Positions 1 through 5,950 of a stretch of 11,291 nt of DNA are shown here, piece by piece. The notes below the pieces were generated by a model. It was given only the letters and a program-made list of their open reading frames with translations, ran no database searches and was not told where the DNA came from. Source of the stretch: Methylovirgula sp. (GTDB lineage Bacteria > Pseudomonadota > Alphaproteobacteria > Rhizobiales > Beijerinckiaceae); contig JASHVQ010000187.1 of assembly GCA_030044485.1 (NCBI GenBank), positions 1-11,291 on the forward strand. Reading direction: 5' to 3'. The position numbers and the translations under genes are program-made. Each line of letters begins with the position of its first letter. The first letter of the stretch is position 1.

Positions 1-1
1 G

Positions 2-799
2 AGCCCGAGCTTTGCCTATGCCACCGCGCTGAACAAAGATCCCGACGCCTTCTTTGCCGCAAAGCTCGCCAGCCGCGCCCGCAAGAAGTTGCGCAAGAAG
101 GAGCAGCGCCTTGCGACGCTGGGCGTCGTGGCGACGATGACCAACGACCGCCATGGCGACGGGCGTGAGATCCTCGATGCATTCTTTGCCGAGAAGATCG
201 CACGTTGCGAAGAGCAGGCTATTGACGCCGATTTCTCCGCCCCCGCCATGCGCGCCTTCTTCGAGCGCATGAGCCAGGCGCGGGCCGGCAAGCCTTGGCT
301 CGAACTCTATGCCTTGACGTTCGGCGGCCGGATCGTGGCCACTTATGCCGGCGCGCTGCACCGCGGCCAATTCAGCGCCATGGTCAATTCCTTTGACACC
401 GATCCGGAGATCGCCAAGTCAAGCCCCGGCGATCTCCTGCTGATGAAGGTGCTGAGCCGGCAGTGCGAGCGAGGCGTCGCCTTGTTCGACCTCGGCATCG
501 GCAAGGCGCGCTACAAGGCGACCTATTGCGACATCGTCATCCCGCTTTTCGATGTCGTCGTGCCCTTGAGTCTCAAGGGGCATCTTTTCGCCGCCTATCA
601 TTTGATCGTCTCGCAGCTCAAACAGACGATCAAGAAGAACCCGCAGGCACTTGCCAGATTGCGCGGCTGGAAGCGGCTCGCCGCGCATCTCTCCGGGGCG
701 CGGTCCGCGCCGCGGCGCGGCCTTGCGACGCTGCGGCCACACGATGCAAAGGACGATCTCGTGCCGAAGGACGATGCACATTTCGACGGCTCGGATTAG
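2..799 (+). CDS. GNAT-family acetyltransferase, CelD/BcsL type (5'-partial)
   Basis: The reading frame is open from the first bases of the window and ends at TAG 797-799, so 265 C-terminal residues are visible and the start lies upstream. The fragment covers the acetyltransferase fold of the CelD/BcsL group (Acetyltransf_6-like). It includes the conserved stretch NSFDTDPEI followed by SPGDLLL (around window 388-447), which aligns with the acyl-CoA binding part, and the family signature D-x-G-x-G-x-x-x-Y-K (LFDLGIGKARYK, around 484-520). The next gene is a clear paralogue, matching almost every block from the K-K-L-x-x-K-E-x-R-L-A motif to the final K-x-N. This copy has an extra charged tail rich in Arg, Asp and Lys after the shared domain. 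Such proteins are often linked to polysaccharide or cell-surface modification, but the substrate cannot be read from sequence. Family assignment is fairly sure; the function is not known. Confidence 0.8.
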   Translation, partial: SPSFAYATALNKDPDAFFAAKLASRARKKLRKKEQRLATLGVVATMTNDRHGDGREILDAFFAEKIARCEEQAIDADFSAPAMRAFFERMSQARAGKPWLELYALTFGGRIVATYAGALHRGQFSAMVNSFDTDPEIAKSSPGDLLLMKVLSRQCERGVALFDLGIGKARYKATYCDIVIPLFDVVVPLSLKGHLFAAYHLIVSQLKQTIKKNPQALARLRGWKRLAAHLSGARSAPRRGLATLRPHDAKDDLVPKDDAHFDGSD

Positions 800-802
800 G
801 CC

Positions 803-2029
803 GTGGCCAGCCAAGCGTCGCAGGACAGATCCTCCACGCCGGCGGGTTACGGCCGCCGCGCGGCGAATTCTCCCGCCGCCGCGCCTTTGCTATCGATCGA
901 AGTGTGGCGCGACCCGCGGGCGGTATTGCCGGTCTGGGAAGAACTCGAAGCCGTCGCGGCGATTTCCGTCTATCAGACACGCGCTTTCCTCTTGCCCTGG
1001 CTCGCGACCTTGGGGGCGGCGCGCAATATTGCGCCCTTGTTCGTCGTCGCCAAAGACCGCCAGGCCCGCGCCCTAGCGCTGCTCGCATTCGGCATCGAAA
1101 AATCGGGCATCTTCCGCGTCGCGCGCTTTTTGGGCGGCAAGGAGTCGAATATCAATCTCGGTCTTTTCCGGCCGGGCGTGGTCTTCGGGCGCGCCGACAT
1201 CGAAACTCTGCTGCGCCAATCCGTGAAGAGCCTCGGCGCGGAAGCGCCGGATGTGTTCGCGCTCGTGAACCAGCCCCGCGAATGGCGCGGGACGCGAAAT
1301 CCTTTCGCGCTGCTTTCTCATCAGCAAAGTCCGAGTTCGGCCTATGTCATGACGCTTGGCGCAAAGACCCAAGCCGTGCTCGCAACGGTGCTTCGCGATC
1401 CGCAAAAGAAGCTGCATAGCAAGGAGCTGCGTCTGGCGCGCCTTGGCCGCGTCGCGCTCATCGCCAACGATACGCCAAAGCTTGCGCGCCTCATCTTGAA
1501 TGCATTTTTCGCGCAGAAGACCGCGCGCCTGCGCGCCCAAGGGATCGAGGCCAATCTGGCCGAACCGGCGATGCGCGCTTTTCTCGAGAAGCTCTCGCTC
1601 GCCCCTCCCGGCCAATCGCCGTTTCTGAAATTCTATGCGCTGACGGCGGGCGACCGGATCGTCGCAACCTCGGCCGGGGCACTTTATCGCGGCTGCTTCA
1701 GCGGCATGGTCAACTCCTTCGACATAGATCCGGAGATCGCCCGGCAGAGCCCGGGCGAGTTGCTTTTGAGAAAACTCATCGTCGATCAATGCGAGGCCAA
1801 GCTGGACATGCTGGATTTCGGCGTAGGCAAGGCGCAGTATAAGTCGCATTATTGCGACGTGAGCGTGCCGCTTTTCGACACCCTGCTGCCGGTCGGCGAC
1901 AAGGGGCGGATTTTCGCGTTTTACGAGTCGATGCGGCTTCGCCTCAAGGCGGCGATCAAGGCCAATCGCATCTTGTTCGAAAATTTCCGCCGCCTGCAGC
2001 GCCTGCTGCAGGGCCAGCCGCCCGGCTGA
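803..2029 (+). CDS. GNAT-family acetyltransferase, CelD/BcsL type (paralogue of the upstream gene)
   Basis: A 408-residue cytoplasmic protein with no signal peptide or membrane segment. The start is GTG at 803, 3 bp after the upstream stop. There is no good Shine-Dalgarno sequence and no ATG in frame before the conserved N-terminal region, so translational coupling is likely. Residues about 30-170 form the N-terminal domain. Residues about 180-385 form the GNAT domain and match the preceding protein: K-E-L-R-L-A-R-L (207-214), NSFDIDPEI (304-312), SPGELLL (316-322) and D-F-G-V-G-K-A-x-Y-K (338-347). These motifs fit the CelD/BcsL group (Acetyltransf_6). Spacing and homology point to a tandem duplication, probably forming one operon. 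Substrate unknown; transfer of acyl groups to an amino sugar or surface glycan is a family-based guess. Confidence 0.82.
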   Translation: MASQASQDRSSTPAGYGRRAANSPAAAPLLSIEVWRDPRAVLPVWEELEAVAAISVYQTRAFLLPWLATLGAARNIAPLFVVAKDRQARALALLAFGIEKSGIFRVARFLGGKESNINLGLFRPGVVFGRADIETLLRQSVKSLGAEAPDVFALVNQPREWRGTRNPFALLSHQQSPSSAYVMTLGAKTQAVLATVLRDPQKKLHSKELRLARLGRVALIANDTPKLARLILNAFFAQKTARLRAQGIEANLAEPAMRAFLEKLSLAPPGQSPFLKFYALTAGDRIVATSAGALYRGCFSGMVNSFDIDPEIARQSPGELLLRKLIVDQCEAKLDMLDFGVGKAQYKSHYCDVSVPLFDTLLPVGDKGRIFAFYESMRLRLKAAIKANRILFENFRRLQRLLQGQPPG

Positions 2030-2037
2030 GGCGACCG

Positions 2038-2059
2038 GCGCCGGTTCTCGCGCCGGCGC
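2038..2059 (+). terminator. GC-rich hairpin after the acetyltransferase pair
   Basis: Arms GCGCCGG (2038-2044) and CCGGCGC (2053-2059) pair perfectly around an 8-nt loop, starting 9 bp after the acetyltransferase stop. No T-run follows, so it may be a weak or Rho-assisted terminator, or an mRNA-stabilising hairpin within a longer transcript. Confidence 0.35.
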
Positions 2060-2066
2060 GTCTCGA

Positions 2067-2085
2067 CACAGATCGAAGACCTGTG
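2067..2085. promoter_or_regulatory. Operator-like dyad upstream of the dehydrogenase gene
   Basis: CACAGATC (2067-2074) and GACCTGTG (2078-2085) are inverted repeats with one mismatch around GAA. This gives a 19-bp dyad centred about 46 bp before the ATG at 2122. The size and symmetry suit a dimeric regulator such as GntR or LacI types, but no regulator gene is nearby and no known box is matched. Confidence 0.3.
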
Positions 2086-2121
2086 GCATTGATCCCTGCC
2101 GCCCATCCGGAAAGGACGAGC

Positions 2122-2982
2122 ATGAAAGTCGCGTTCATCGGGCTCGGCATCATGGGCTACCCCATGGCCGGCCATCTGAAGACCAAGGGCCACGACGTCA
2201 CGGTCTACAATCGAACGACGGCGCGCGCCGAAAAATGGGTGGCGCAATTCGGCGGAACCTTGGCGAAGACGCCGCGCGCCGCAGCCTCGGGCGAGGATGT
2301 CGTTTGCACCTGCGTCGGCAACGACGCCGACCTGCGCGCCGTCACCTTGGGCGAGGACGGCGCTTTCACCGGGATGCGCAAAGGCGCGGTGCTCGTCGAC
2401 CACACGACGGCATCGGCGCGTGTCGCGCGCGAGCTTCATAATTTTGCAAAAGGCCGCGGCCTGGGCTTCGTCGACGCGCCTGTCTCGGGTGGCCAGGCGG
2501 GCGCCGAGAACGGCACGCTGACCGTCATGTGCGGCGGCGACGGCGATGATTACGCGCGGGTCGAACCGGCAATTAAAGCCTATGCGCGCGCCTGCCGGCT
2601 GATGGGCCCGTCGGGCGCCGGCCAGCTTACGAAAATGGTCAATCAGATCTGCATCGCCGGCCTCGTTCAGGGCCTCGCCGAGGGGCTGAACTTCGCCGGC
2701 CGCGCCGGGCTCGATGCCGAAGCGGCGGTCGAGATCATCTCCAAGGGCGCCGCGCAGTCCTGGCAAATGGACAATCGTTCCAAGACCATGCTGCATGGCA
2801 AGTTCGATTTCGGCTTCGCCGTCGACTGGATGCGCAAGGATCTGGCGATCTGTTTCGACGAAGCGCGCCGCAACGGCGCCACGCTGCCGGTCGCCGCTCT
2901 GGTCGACCAGTTTTACGCCGAGATCCAGAACATGGGCGGGGGGCGCTGGGACACGTCCAGCCTCATCGCGCGGCTAAAGTGA
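2122..2982 (+). CDS. NAD(P)-dependent beta-hydroxyacid dehydrogenase (3-hydroxyisobutyrate dehydrogenase / tartronate semialdehyde reductase family)
   Basis: A 286-residue soluble enzyme, normal length for the family. The start at ATG 2122 is chosen because it begins exactly at the Rossmann strand and has an AGGA Shine-Dalgarno about 5 bp upstream; the frame is open further upstream but only over the preceding gene. The dinucleotide motif is G-L-G-I-M-G (residues 7-12). The substrate-binding signature DAPVSGG lies at 118-124. The catalytic lysine is K171 in GAGQLTKMVNQ, with N174 nearby, and a helical C-terminal domain with K-D-L-A (239-242) completes the fold. Enzymes of this type interconvert a beta-hydroxyacid and its semialdehyde (3-hydroxyisobutyrate, tartronate semialdehyde, glyoxylate or succinic semialdehyde). 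The K-x-x-N-Q active-site pattern resembles tartronate semialdehyde reductases, but the substrate cannot be fixed. Neighbouring genes give no pathway clue. Family assignment is very sure. Confidence 0.9.
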   Translation: MKVAFIGLGIMGYPMAGHLKTKGHDVTVYNRTTARAEKWVAQFGGTLAKTPRAAASGEDVVCTCVGNDADLRAVTLGEDGAFTGMRKGAVLVDHTTASARVARELHNFAKGRGLGFVDAPVSGGQAGAENGTLTVMCGGDGDDYARVEPAIKAYARACRLMGPSGAGQLTKMVNQICIAGLVQGLAEGLNFAGRAGLDAEAAVEIISKGAAQSWQMDNRSKTMLHGKFDFGFAVDWMRKDLAICFDEARRNGATLPVAALVDQFYAEIQNMGGGRWDTSSLIARLK

Positions 2983-3013
2983 AACCCGCAGGCTTATGGA
3001 TTTCATCGCGCAA

Positions 3014-3043
3014 TTGACCCTGCGGCGGATCGCTGCTTAGATT
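3014..3043 (+). promoter_or_regulatory. Candidate sigma-70-type promoter for the secreted protein gene
   Basis: TTGACC (3014-3019, five of six consensus bases) is separated by 18 bp from TAGATT (3038-3043, four of six). Transcription would begin near 3050 and give a leader of about 80 nt before ATG 3131. Confidence 0.4.
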
Positions 3044-3053
3044 TGCCGAATTA

Positions 3054-3070
3054 TTCGCTGGCAAAGCGAA
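3054..3070 (+). other. Hairpin in the leader of the secreted protein gene
   Basis: TTCGCT (3054-3059) and AGCGAA (3065-3070) pair perfectly around GGCAA. It lies 72 bp past the dehydrogenase stop and just after the predicted -10 element. It could be a terminator for the dehydrogenase or the first leader hairpin of the next gene. No T-run is present. Confidence 0.3.
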
Positions 3071-3087
3071 GGGCGGCCCTGGGAGGA

Positions 3088-3113
3088 AGCCTCGGGCTCG
3101 ATCGGGCGAGGCT
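3088..3113 (+). other. Hairpin just before the Shine-Dalgarno of the secreted protein gene
   Basis: AGCCTCG (3088-3094) and CGAGGCT (3107-3113) are perfect 7-bp arms around a 12-nt loop. The structure ends 5 bp before the strong GAGGAGG site, so it would leave that site exposed. It may stabilise the mRNA 5' end. Confidence 0.35.
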
Positions 3114-3118
3114 GTGAC

Positions 3119-3125
3119 GAGGAGG
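3119..3125 (+). promoter_or_regulatory. Strong ribosome binding site deciding start 3131
   Basis: GAGGAGG lies 5 bp before ATG 3131. A TTG codon directly precedes this ATG in frame (3128); the spacing favours the ATG. Confidence 0.75.
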
Positions 3126-3130
3126 TATTG

Positions 3131-3655
3131 ATGTCTCAATTTGTCGTGCGGCCGCAACTTGCGTTGACCGGCCTGATATTGGCCGCGGGCCTCGCATTCG
3201 CGGGGCAAGCGCATGCGGAATCGATTCAGAAGCAATGCAGCGTCAAATACCAGGCCGCCAAGGCGGCGAATTCGCTGAACGGGCAGACCTGGAACGAATT
3301 TTACAAGCAATGCGCCGCCGAGCTGAAAGGCGCTGCCGCACCGGCCAACAATGCGCCGCCGCCTGCGAGCACCGAAGCTACGGCACCCGCCCCTGCCCCC
3401 GAGAAACATCACAGGAAGAAAGAGGAAGAGACCTCGGCCCCCGCGGCGCCCGCGCCTGCCCCGACCGGGCCGGTCGTCTTCCCGAGCGCGGTGTCGTCGC
3501 AATATGCGAGTGAGACGCCCGCCAAGCAACGCTTCCACACCTGCCTCGATCAGTATCACGCCAACAAGGCAAACGGCGGAAACGGCGGCTTGAAGTGGAT
3601 CGAGAAGGGCGACGGTTATTACAGCGAGTGCAACAAGAAGCTGAAGGGCGAGTAG
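3131..3655 (+). CDS. Small secreted protein with two cysteine-paired modules (hypothetical)
   Basis: A 174-residue protein, start ATG 3131 with an excellent Shine-Dalgarno. Residues 1-29 are a Sec signal peptide with a hydrophobic core (about 10-24) and a likely cut after Ala-His-Ala (29). The mature protein has two related modules. Module 1 (about 33-67) reads C36-x3-Y40, K44-A45, N50-G51, W54, Y58, C61, then L-K-G. Module 2 (about 135-173) reads C138-x3-Y142, K146-A147, N151-G152, W156, Y163-Y164, C167, then L-K-G. The two cysteines in each module probably form a disulfide in the periplasm. A linker (about 68-118) is rich in Pro and Ala with a central charged HHRKKEEE patch, as in periplasm- or wall-spanning linkers. 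It is not a known enzyme; function unknown. It looks like a type of small exported protein common in Rhizobiales, an impression from memory and not a search. Confidence 0.85.
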   Translation: MSQFVVRPQLALTGLILAAGLAFAGQAHAESIQKQCSVKYQAAKAANSLNGQTWNEFYKQCAAELKGAAAPANNAPPPASTEATAPAPAPEKHHRKKEEETSAPAAPAPAPTGPVVFPSAVSSQYASETPAKQRFHTCLDQYHANKANGGNGGLKWIEKGDGYYSECNKKLKGE

Positions 3656-3679
3656 CGTCGGGCCGCCGGTGCCGCCGCT

Positions 3680-4651
3680 CTATGGCAGGAAGACCACAGC
3701 GCCCCTCGTCTCGCGCGCTTCGAGCGCGCGATGCGCGTCGACGGCGTCGGCGAGCGGGCGCGTGGCGATGGAAATTTTCACGGCCCCCTTCTTGACCATT
3801 TCGAAAAGATCGCGTGCCATTTTCTGCAAATTCTTCGGGTCGGCCGCATATGTGTTGAGCGACGGCCGGGTGACGTAGAGCGAGCCCTTTTGCGCCAAAA
3901 GCCCGAGGTTGAAAGCCTCGACGGGGCCCGAGGACGAGCCGAAGCTCACCAACATGCCGAGGGGGCGCAGGCAGTCGAGAGAGCCGAGAAAGGTGGCGCG
4001 CCCCACGCCGTCATAGACGACGTCGCAGAGCTTGCCCTTGGTGATCTCCTTGACGCGAGCCACGAAATCCTCCTGCCGGTAGAGGATGACGTCCCTGGCG
4101 CCGGCCTTCTTGGCGAGCTTGGCCTTCTCGGGCGAACCGACGGTGCCGATCACATGCGCGCCGAGCGCGCGCCCCCATTGGCACAGGATCAGTCCCGTGC
4201 CGCCCGCCGCGGCATGGACGAGGATGCGGTCGCCCTTTTTCACTTTGTACGTCTGGCGCAGCAAATATTGCGCGGTGAGACCCTTGAGCAGCAGGGCCGC
4301 GCCCGTCTTAAAGGAAATGGACTTCGGCAAAGCGACAAGCCGGGTTGCCTCGACGATCCGCGCCTCGGCATAGGCGCCGAGGTTTGCCACATAGGCGACG
4401 CGGTCGCCCACCTTGAAACCTTTCACGCCTTTGCCGATCTTGACGATTTCGCCCGCCGCCTCGCTGCCGGGAATGAAGGGCATTTGCGGCGCTTTATAGA
4501 GGCCGATCCGGTAATAGACGTCGATATAGTTGAGACCGATGGCGCGATTGCGCACCAGAACTTCGCCCGGCCCGGGCGCAGGCAGCTCGATCGCTTCGAT
4601 CCGCATGACTTCGGGCGGGCCGACTTCGTGCACGCGAACGGCTTTTATCAT
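3680..4651 (-). CDS. qor: NADPH:quinone oxidoreductase-like, zinc-free medium-chain dehydrogenase
   Basis: A 323-residue soluble protein, close to the length of E. coli Qor. The start is the ATG at 4651 (MIKAVRVHEVG), where family homology begins, with a GGGAG-type site upstream. A longer frame to 4813 adds only an Arg-rich, unlike sequence. The N-terminal GroES-like domain carries NYIDVYYRIGLY (41-52) and PGSEAAG (61-67). The NADPH-binding domain has A-A-G-G-T-G (148-153), followed by G-T-V-G-S (169-173), and V-Y-D-G-V-G (212-217) is typical of quinone reductases/zeta-crystallins. The zinc ligands of alcohol dehydrogenases are absent. Known members reduce quinones or enones with NADPH, often as a detoxifying step, but the substrate here is inferred. 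It converges on the secreted protein gene with only 24 bp between stops and appears monocistronic. Confidence 0.88.
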   Translation of the reverse strand: MIKAVRVHEVGPPEVMRIEAIELPAPGPGEVLVRNRAIGLNYIDVYYRIGLYKAPQMPFIPGSEAAGEIVKIGKGVKGFKVGDRVAYVANLGAYAEARIVEATRLVALPKSISFKTGAALLLKGLTAQYLLRQTYKVKKGDRILVHAAAGGTGLILCQWGRALGAHVIGTVGSPEKAKLAKKAGARDVILYRQEDFVARVKEITKGKLCDVVYDGVGRATFLGSLDCLRPLGMLVSFGSSSGPVEAFNLGLLAQKGSLYVTRPSLNTYAADPKNLQKMARDLFEMVKKGAVKISIATRPLADAVDAHRALEARETRGAVVFLP

Positions 4652-4905
4652 CTCGACCCGCTCCCTTCCCGCGCTCTTTGCGACCTGCAGCCAGAACAAG
4701 TTCGGCAGCGCGCGTACTCGGCGCTTTCCCCTGGCATGCCACCGCTTGCGCCAAGCCCGCAAATTTCTCGGCCTCGGCCGCCACAATGTGGGGACGCAGG
4801 CGCCAAGTGGCAACGCGCGCGGATCCCGGCGCAGGCCCGCATCAATGCGGCGCCGCGTCCGTCGCCCGAAGCCGCGCCGGCGACGACGAAACGCGCATCT
4901 TCATG

Positions 4906-5119
4906 CATCATTCACCGCGATCGCGCGCCAGATTTCGTCCGCCCCGGAGGCGGTTCGAAAGACGCGCCTGCAACACATGATTTACCGAGCAACACATGAT
5001 TCACCGAGATGAGCCGCCGCACGGGCAATCGGCGCGCCGCAACGCGCCTTACGGCAATACATCATTCACCGAGCAAGACATGATTCACCGCGCCCGCCCA
5101 CTGACGATTCACCGCGATC
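4906..5119 (+). repeat. Array of six ATTCACCG-type repeats
   Basis: Core octamers begin at 4910, 4980 (ATTTACCG variant), 4999, 5064, 5083 and 5107. Two pairs form tandem 19-bp units: 4971-4989 with 4990-5008, and 5055-5073 with 5074-5092, of general form CAANACATGATTCACCGAG. The pairs belong to a duplicated block, ACGCGCCT plus two units, at 4962-5008 and 5042-5092; the second copy has four extra bases (TACG). The first and last cores share a longer identical ATTCACCGCGATC. The spacing is too uneven and the spacers too short for a CRISPR. Regulator-binding sites or a decayed repeat are both possible. Confidence 0.8.
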
Positions 5120-5146
5120 AGCAGCCGGAAAAGATCGCGGCCAGAT

Positions 5147-5172
5147 CGATAAAAGTTTAGCTTTTAACTTCC
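5147..5172 (+). promoter_or_regulatory. AT-rich island, possible promoter or operator
   Basis: In a GC-rich region this short stretch is mostly A and T. It contains AAAAG (5151-5155) mirrored by CTTTT (5161-5165) and AAGTT (5153-5157) mirrored by AACTT (5166-5170). It lies about 90 bp before the peptidase start. No convincing -35/-10 pair could be fixed, so a promoter role is inferred from composition and place only. Confidence 0.3.
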
Positions 5173-5198
5173 GAACTCGACAAACGCCCTCAGGCGAA

Positions 5199-5227
5199 TC
5201 TGCCCCCGACGAGACGCGGGGCGCAGA
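5199..5227 (+). other. Long hairpin in the leader of the peptidase gene
   Basis: TCTGCCCCCG (5199-5208) pairs with CGGGG-C-GCAGA (5217-5227) as ten base pairs with one bulged C at 5222, around an 8-nt loop. It ends 33 bp before the start codon and has no T-run after it, so a leader structure is more likely than a terminator. Confidence 0.5.
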
Positions 5228-5233
5228 CAAAGC

Positions 5234-5251
5234 CCCGTGTGCAAGCACGGG
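5234..5251 (+). promoter_or_regulatory. Hairpin overlapping the ribosome binding site of the peptidase gene
   Basis: CCCGTG (5234-5239) and CACGGG (5246-5251) pair perfectly around TGCAAG. The right arm includes the first bases of the only Shine-Dalgarno-like sequence, GGGAAG (5249-5254), 6 bp before ATG 5261. Folding would hide part of that site and could limit translation. Confidence 0.45.
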
Positions 5252-5260
5252 AAGCTTTCG

Positions 5261-5884
5261 ATGTGCCGGGGCATGGTTCGCACGCTGCTGATGTCGTTCA
5301 TGGTGGCCGCGGCCTTGGCCGCCGGCGTAACCAGGGGCGCGGCCGAGGAATTGCATGCGAGCTACGCCATGCTCGGCGGCGAGACTTCCGTGCCCTATGG
5401 CTGGCTCGATTTCTGCGGCCGGGAGCCGCAGGAATGCAATCAGCCGGCGATGCCCGCCGTCGATGTGAATCTCACGCCCGATACGTGGCGCATTCTCAAT
5501 TCCGTCAATGAGCAGGTAAACCATACGATCGTACCGATCTCGAACCTCGCGCATTGGGGCACGATGCTCGATCATTGGGACTATCCGACCGACGGCAAGG
5601 GCGACTGCAAGGTCTATGCGCTCGAAAAGCGCAAGCTCTTGATGCAGGCCGGCCTGCCGCGCCAGGCGCTGCTGATGACGATCGTGCGCGATCTCGACGG
5701 CGAAGGTCATGCGATCCTGACGGTCAAGACCAACAAGGGCGAATTCATCCTCGATAATTTGACGGATGCAATCCGTCCGTGGGATGCGACCGGCTATCAT
5801 TTCCTGAAGCGCCAGTCGCAGGAAAATCCCAACGTCTGGGTCGCCATCGTCAACGCCAAGCCGCTCGTCTCCAGCCTGCAATAG
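5261..5884 (+). CDS. Secreted transglutaminase-like cysteine peptidase (BTLCP family)
   Basis: A 207-residue protein from ATG 5261, chosen for the GGGAAG site 6 bp upstream and because it leads straight into the signal peptide; GTG 5237 and ATG 5273 are alternatives. Residues 1-28 form a Sec signal peptide (hydrophobic core about 9-22, likely cut near Gly-Ala-Ala). The mature part fits the bacterial transglutaminase-like cysteine proteinase family (PF06035, formerly DUF920). It has Y-P-T-D-G-K-G-D-C with nucleophile C116, G-E-G-H-A with H150, and F-I-L-D-N with D165 as the presumed triad. C52 and C59 may form an extra disulfide. The best-known member, LapG, cuts a surface adhesin under c-di-GMP control, but no LapD, adhesin or transporter gene is visible here, so this lone copy has no assigned substrate. 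Location is probably the periplasm. Its leader is unusually structured. Confidence 0.88.
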   Translation: MCRGMVRTLLMSFMVAAALAAGVTRGAAEELHASYAMLGGETSVPYGWLDFCGREPQECNQPAMPAVDVNLTPDTWRILNSVNEQVNHTIVPISNLAHWGTMLDHWDYPTDGKGDCKVYALEKRKLLMQAGLPRQALLMTIVRDLDGEGHAILTVKTNKGEFILDNLTDAIRPWDATGYHFLKRQSQENPNVWVAIVNAKPLVSSLQ

Positions 5885-5915
5885 ACGCGGGCGCTCGCTC
5901 ATGCGCTCGGCTCGA

Positions 5916-5931
5916 TCACCGCGGTTGGTGA
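5916..5931. terminator. Small hairpin between convergent peptidase and fabZ genes
   Basis: TCACC (5916-5920) and GGTGA (5927-5931) pair around six bases in the 66-bp gap between the two stops. It is short and has no T-run, so a terminator role for either gene is only weakly supported. Confidence 0.2.
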
Positions 5932-5950
5932 ATGCGAGGCTTTGCGCCGC

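Larger units (their letters stand above)
4652..5260. other. Divergent intergenic region of about 610 bp
   Basis: No supported gene lies here. Frames that stay open are Arg-rich and have no family features. 4652-4905 shows nothing clear beyond the upstream side of the oxidoreductase gene. 4906-5119 holds a repeat array, 5147-5172 an AT-rich island, and 5199-5251 two hairpins leading into the peptidase gene. Confidence 0.7.

Noticed and set aside
1073..2089. 338-codon frame on minus opposite the second acetyltransferase
   Set aside because: It is a shadow of the well-supported plus-strand GNAT gene.
4652..4813. N-terminal extension of the quinone oxidoreductase
   Set aside because: The 54 extra residues are Arg/Trp-rich and unlike the family; ATG 4651 starts exactly where the conserved sequence begins.
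3731..4999. 422-codon frame on plus opposite the oxidoreductase
   Set aside because: It is antisense to a clear enzyme gene, with low-complexity His/Asp/Arg composition and no domain.
4906..5119. CRISPR-like reading of the ATTCACCG repeats
   Set aside because: Units of 19 bp directly abut in pairs, spacers are absent or uneven, and no cas gene is present.
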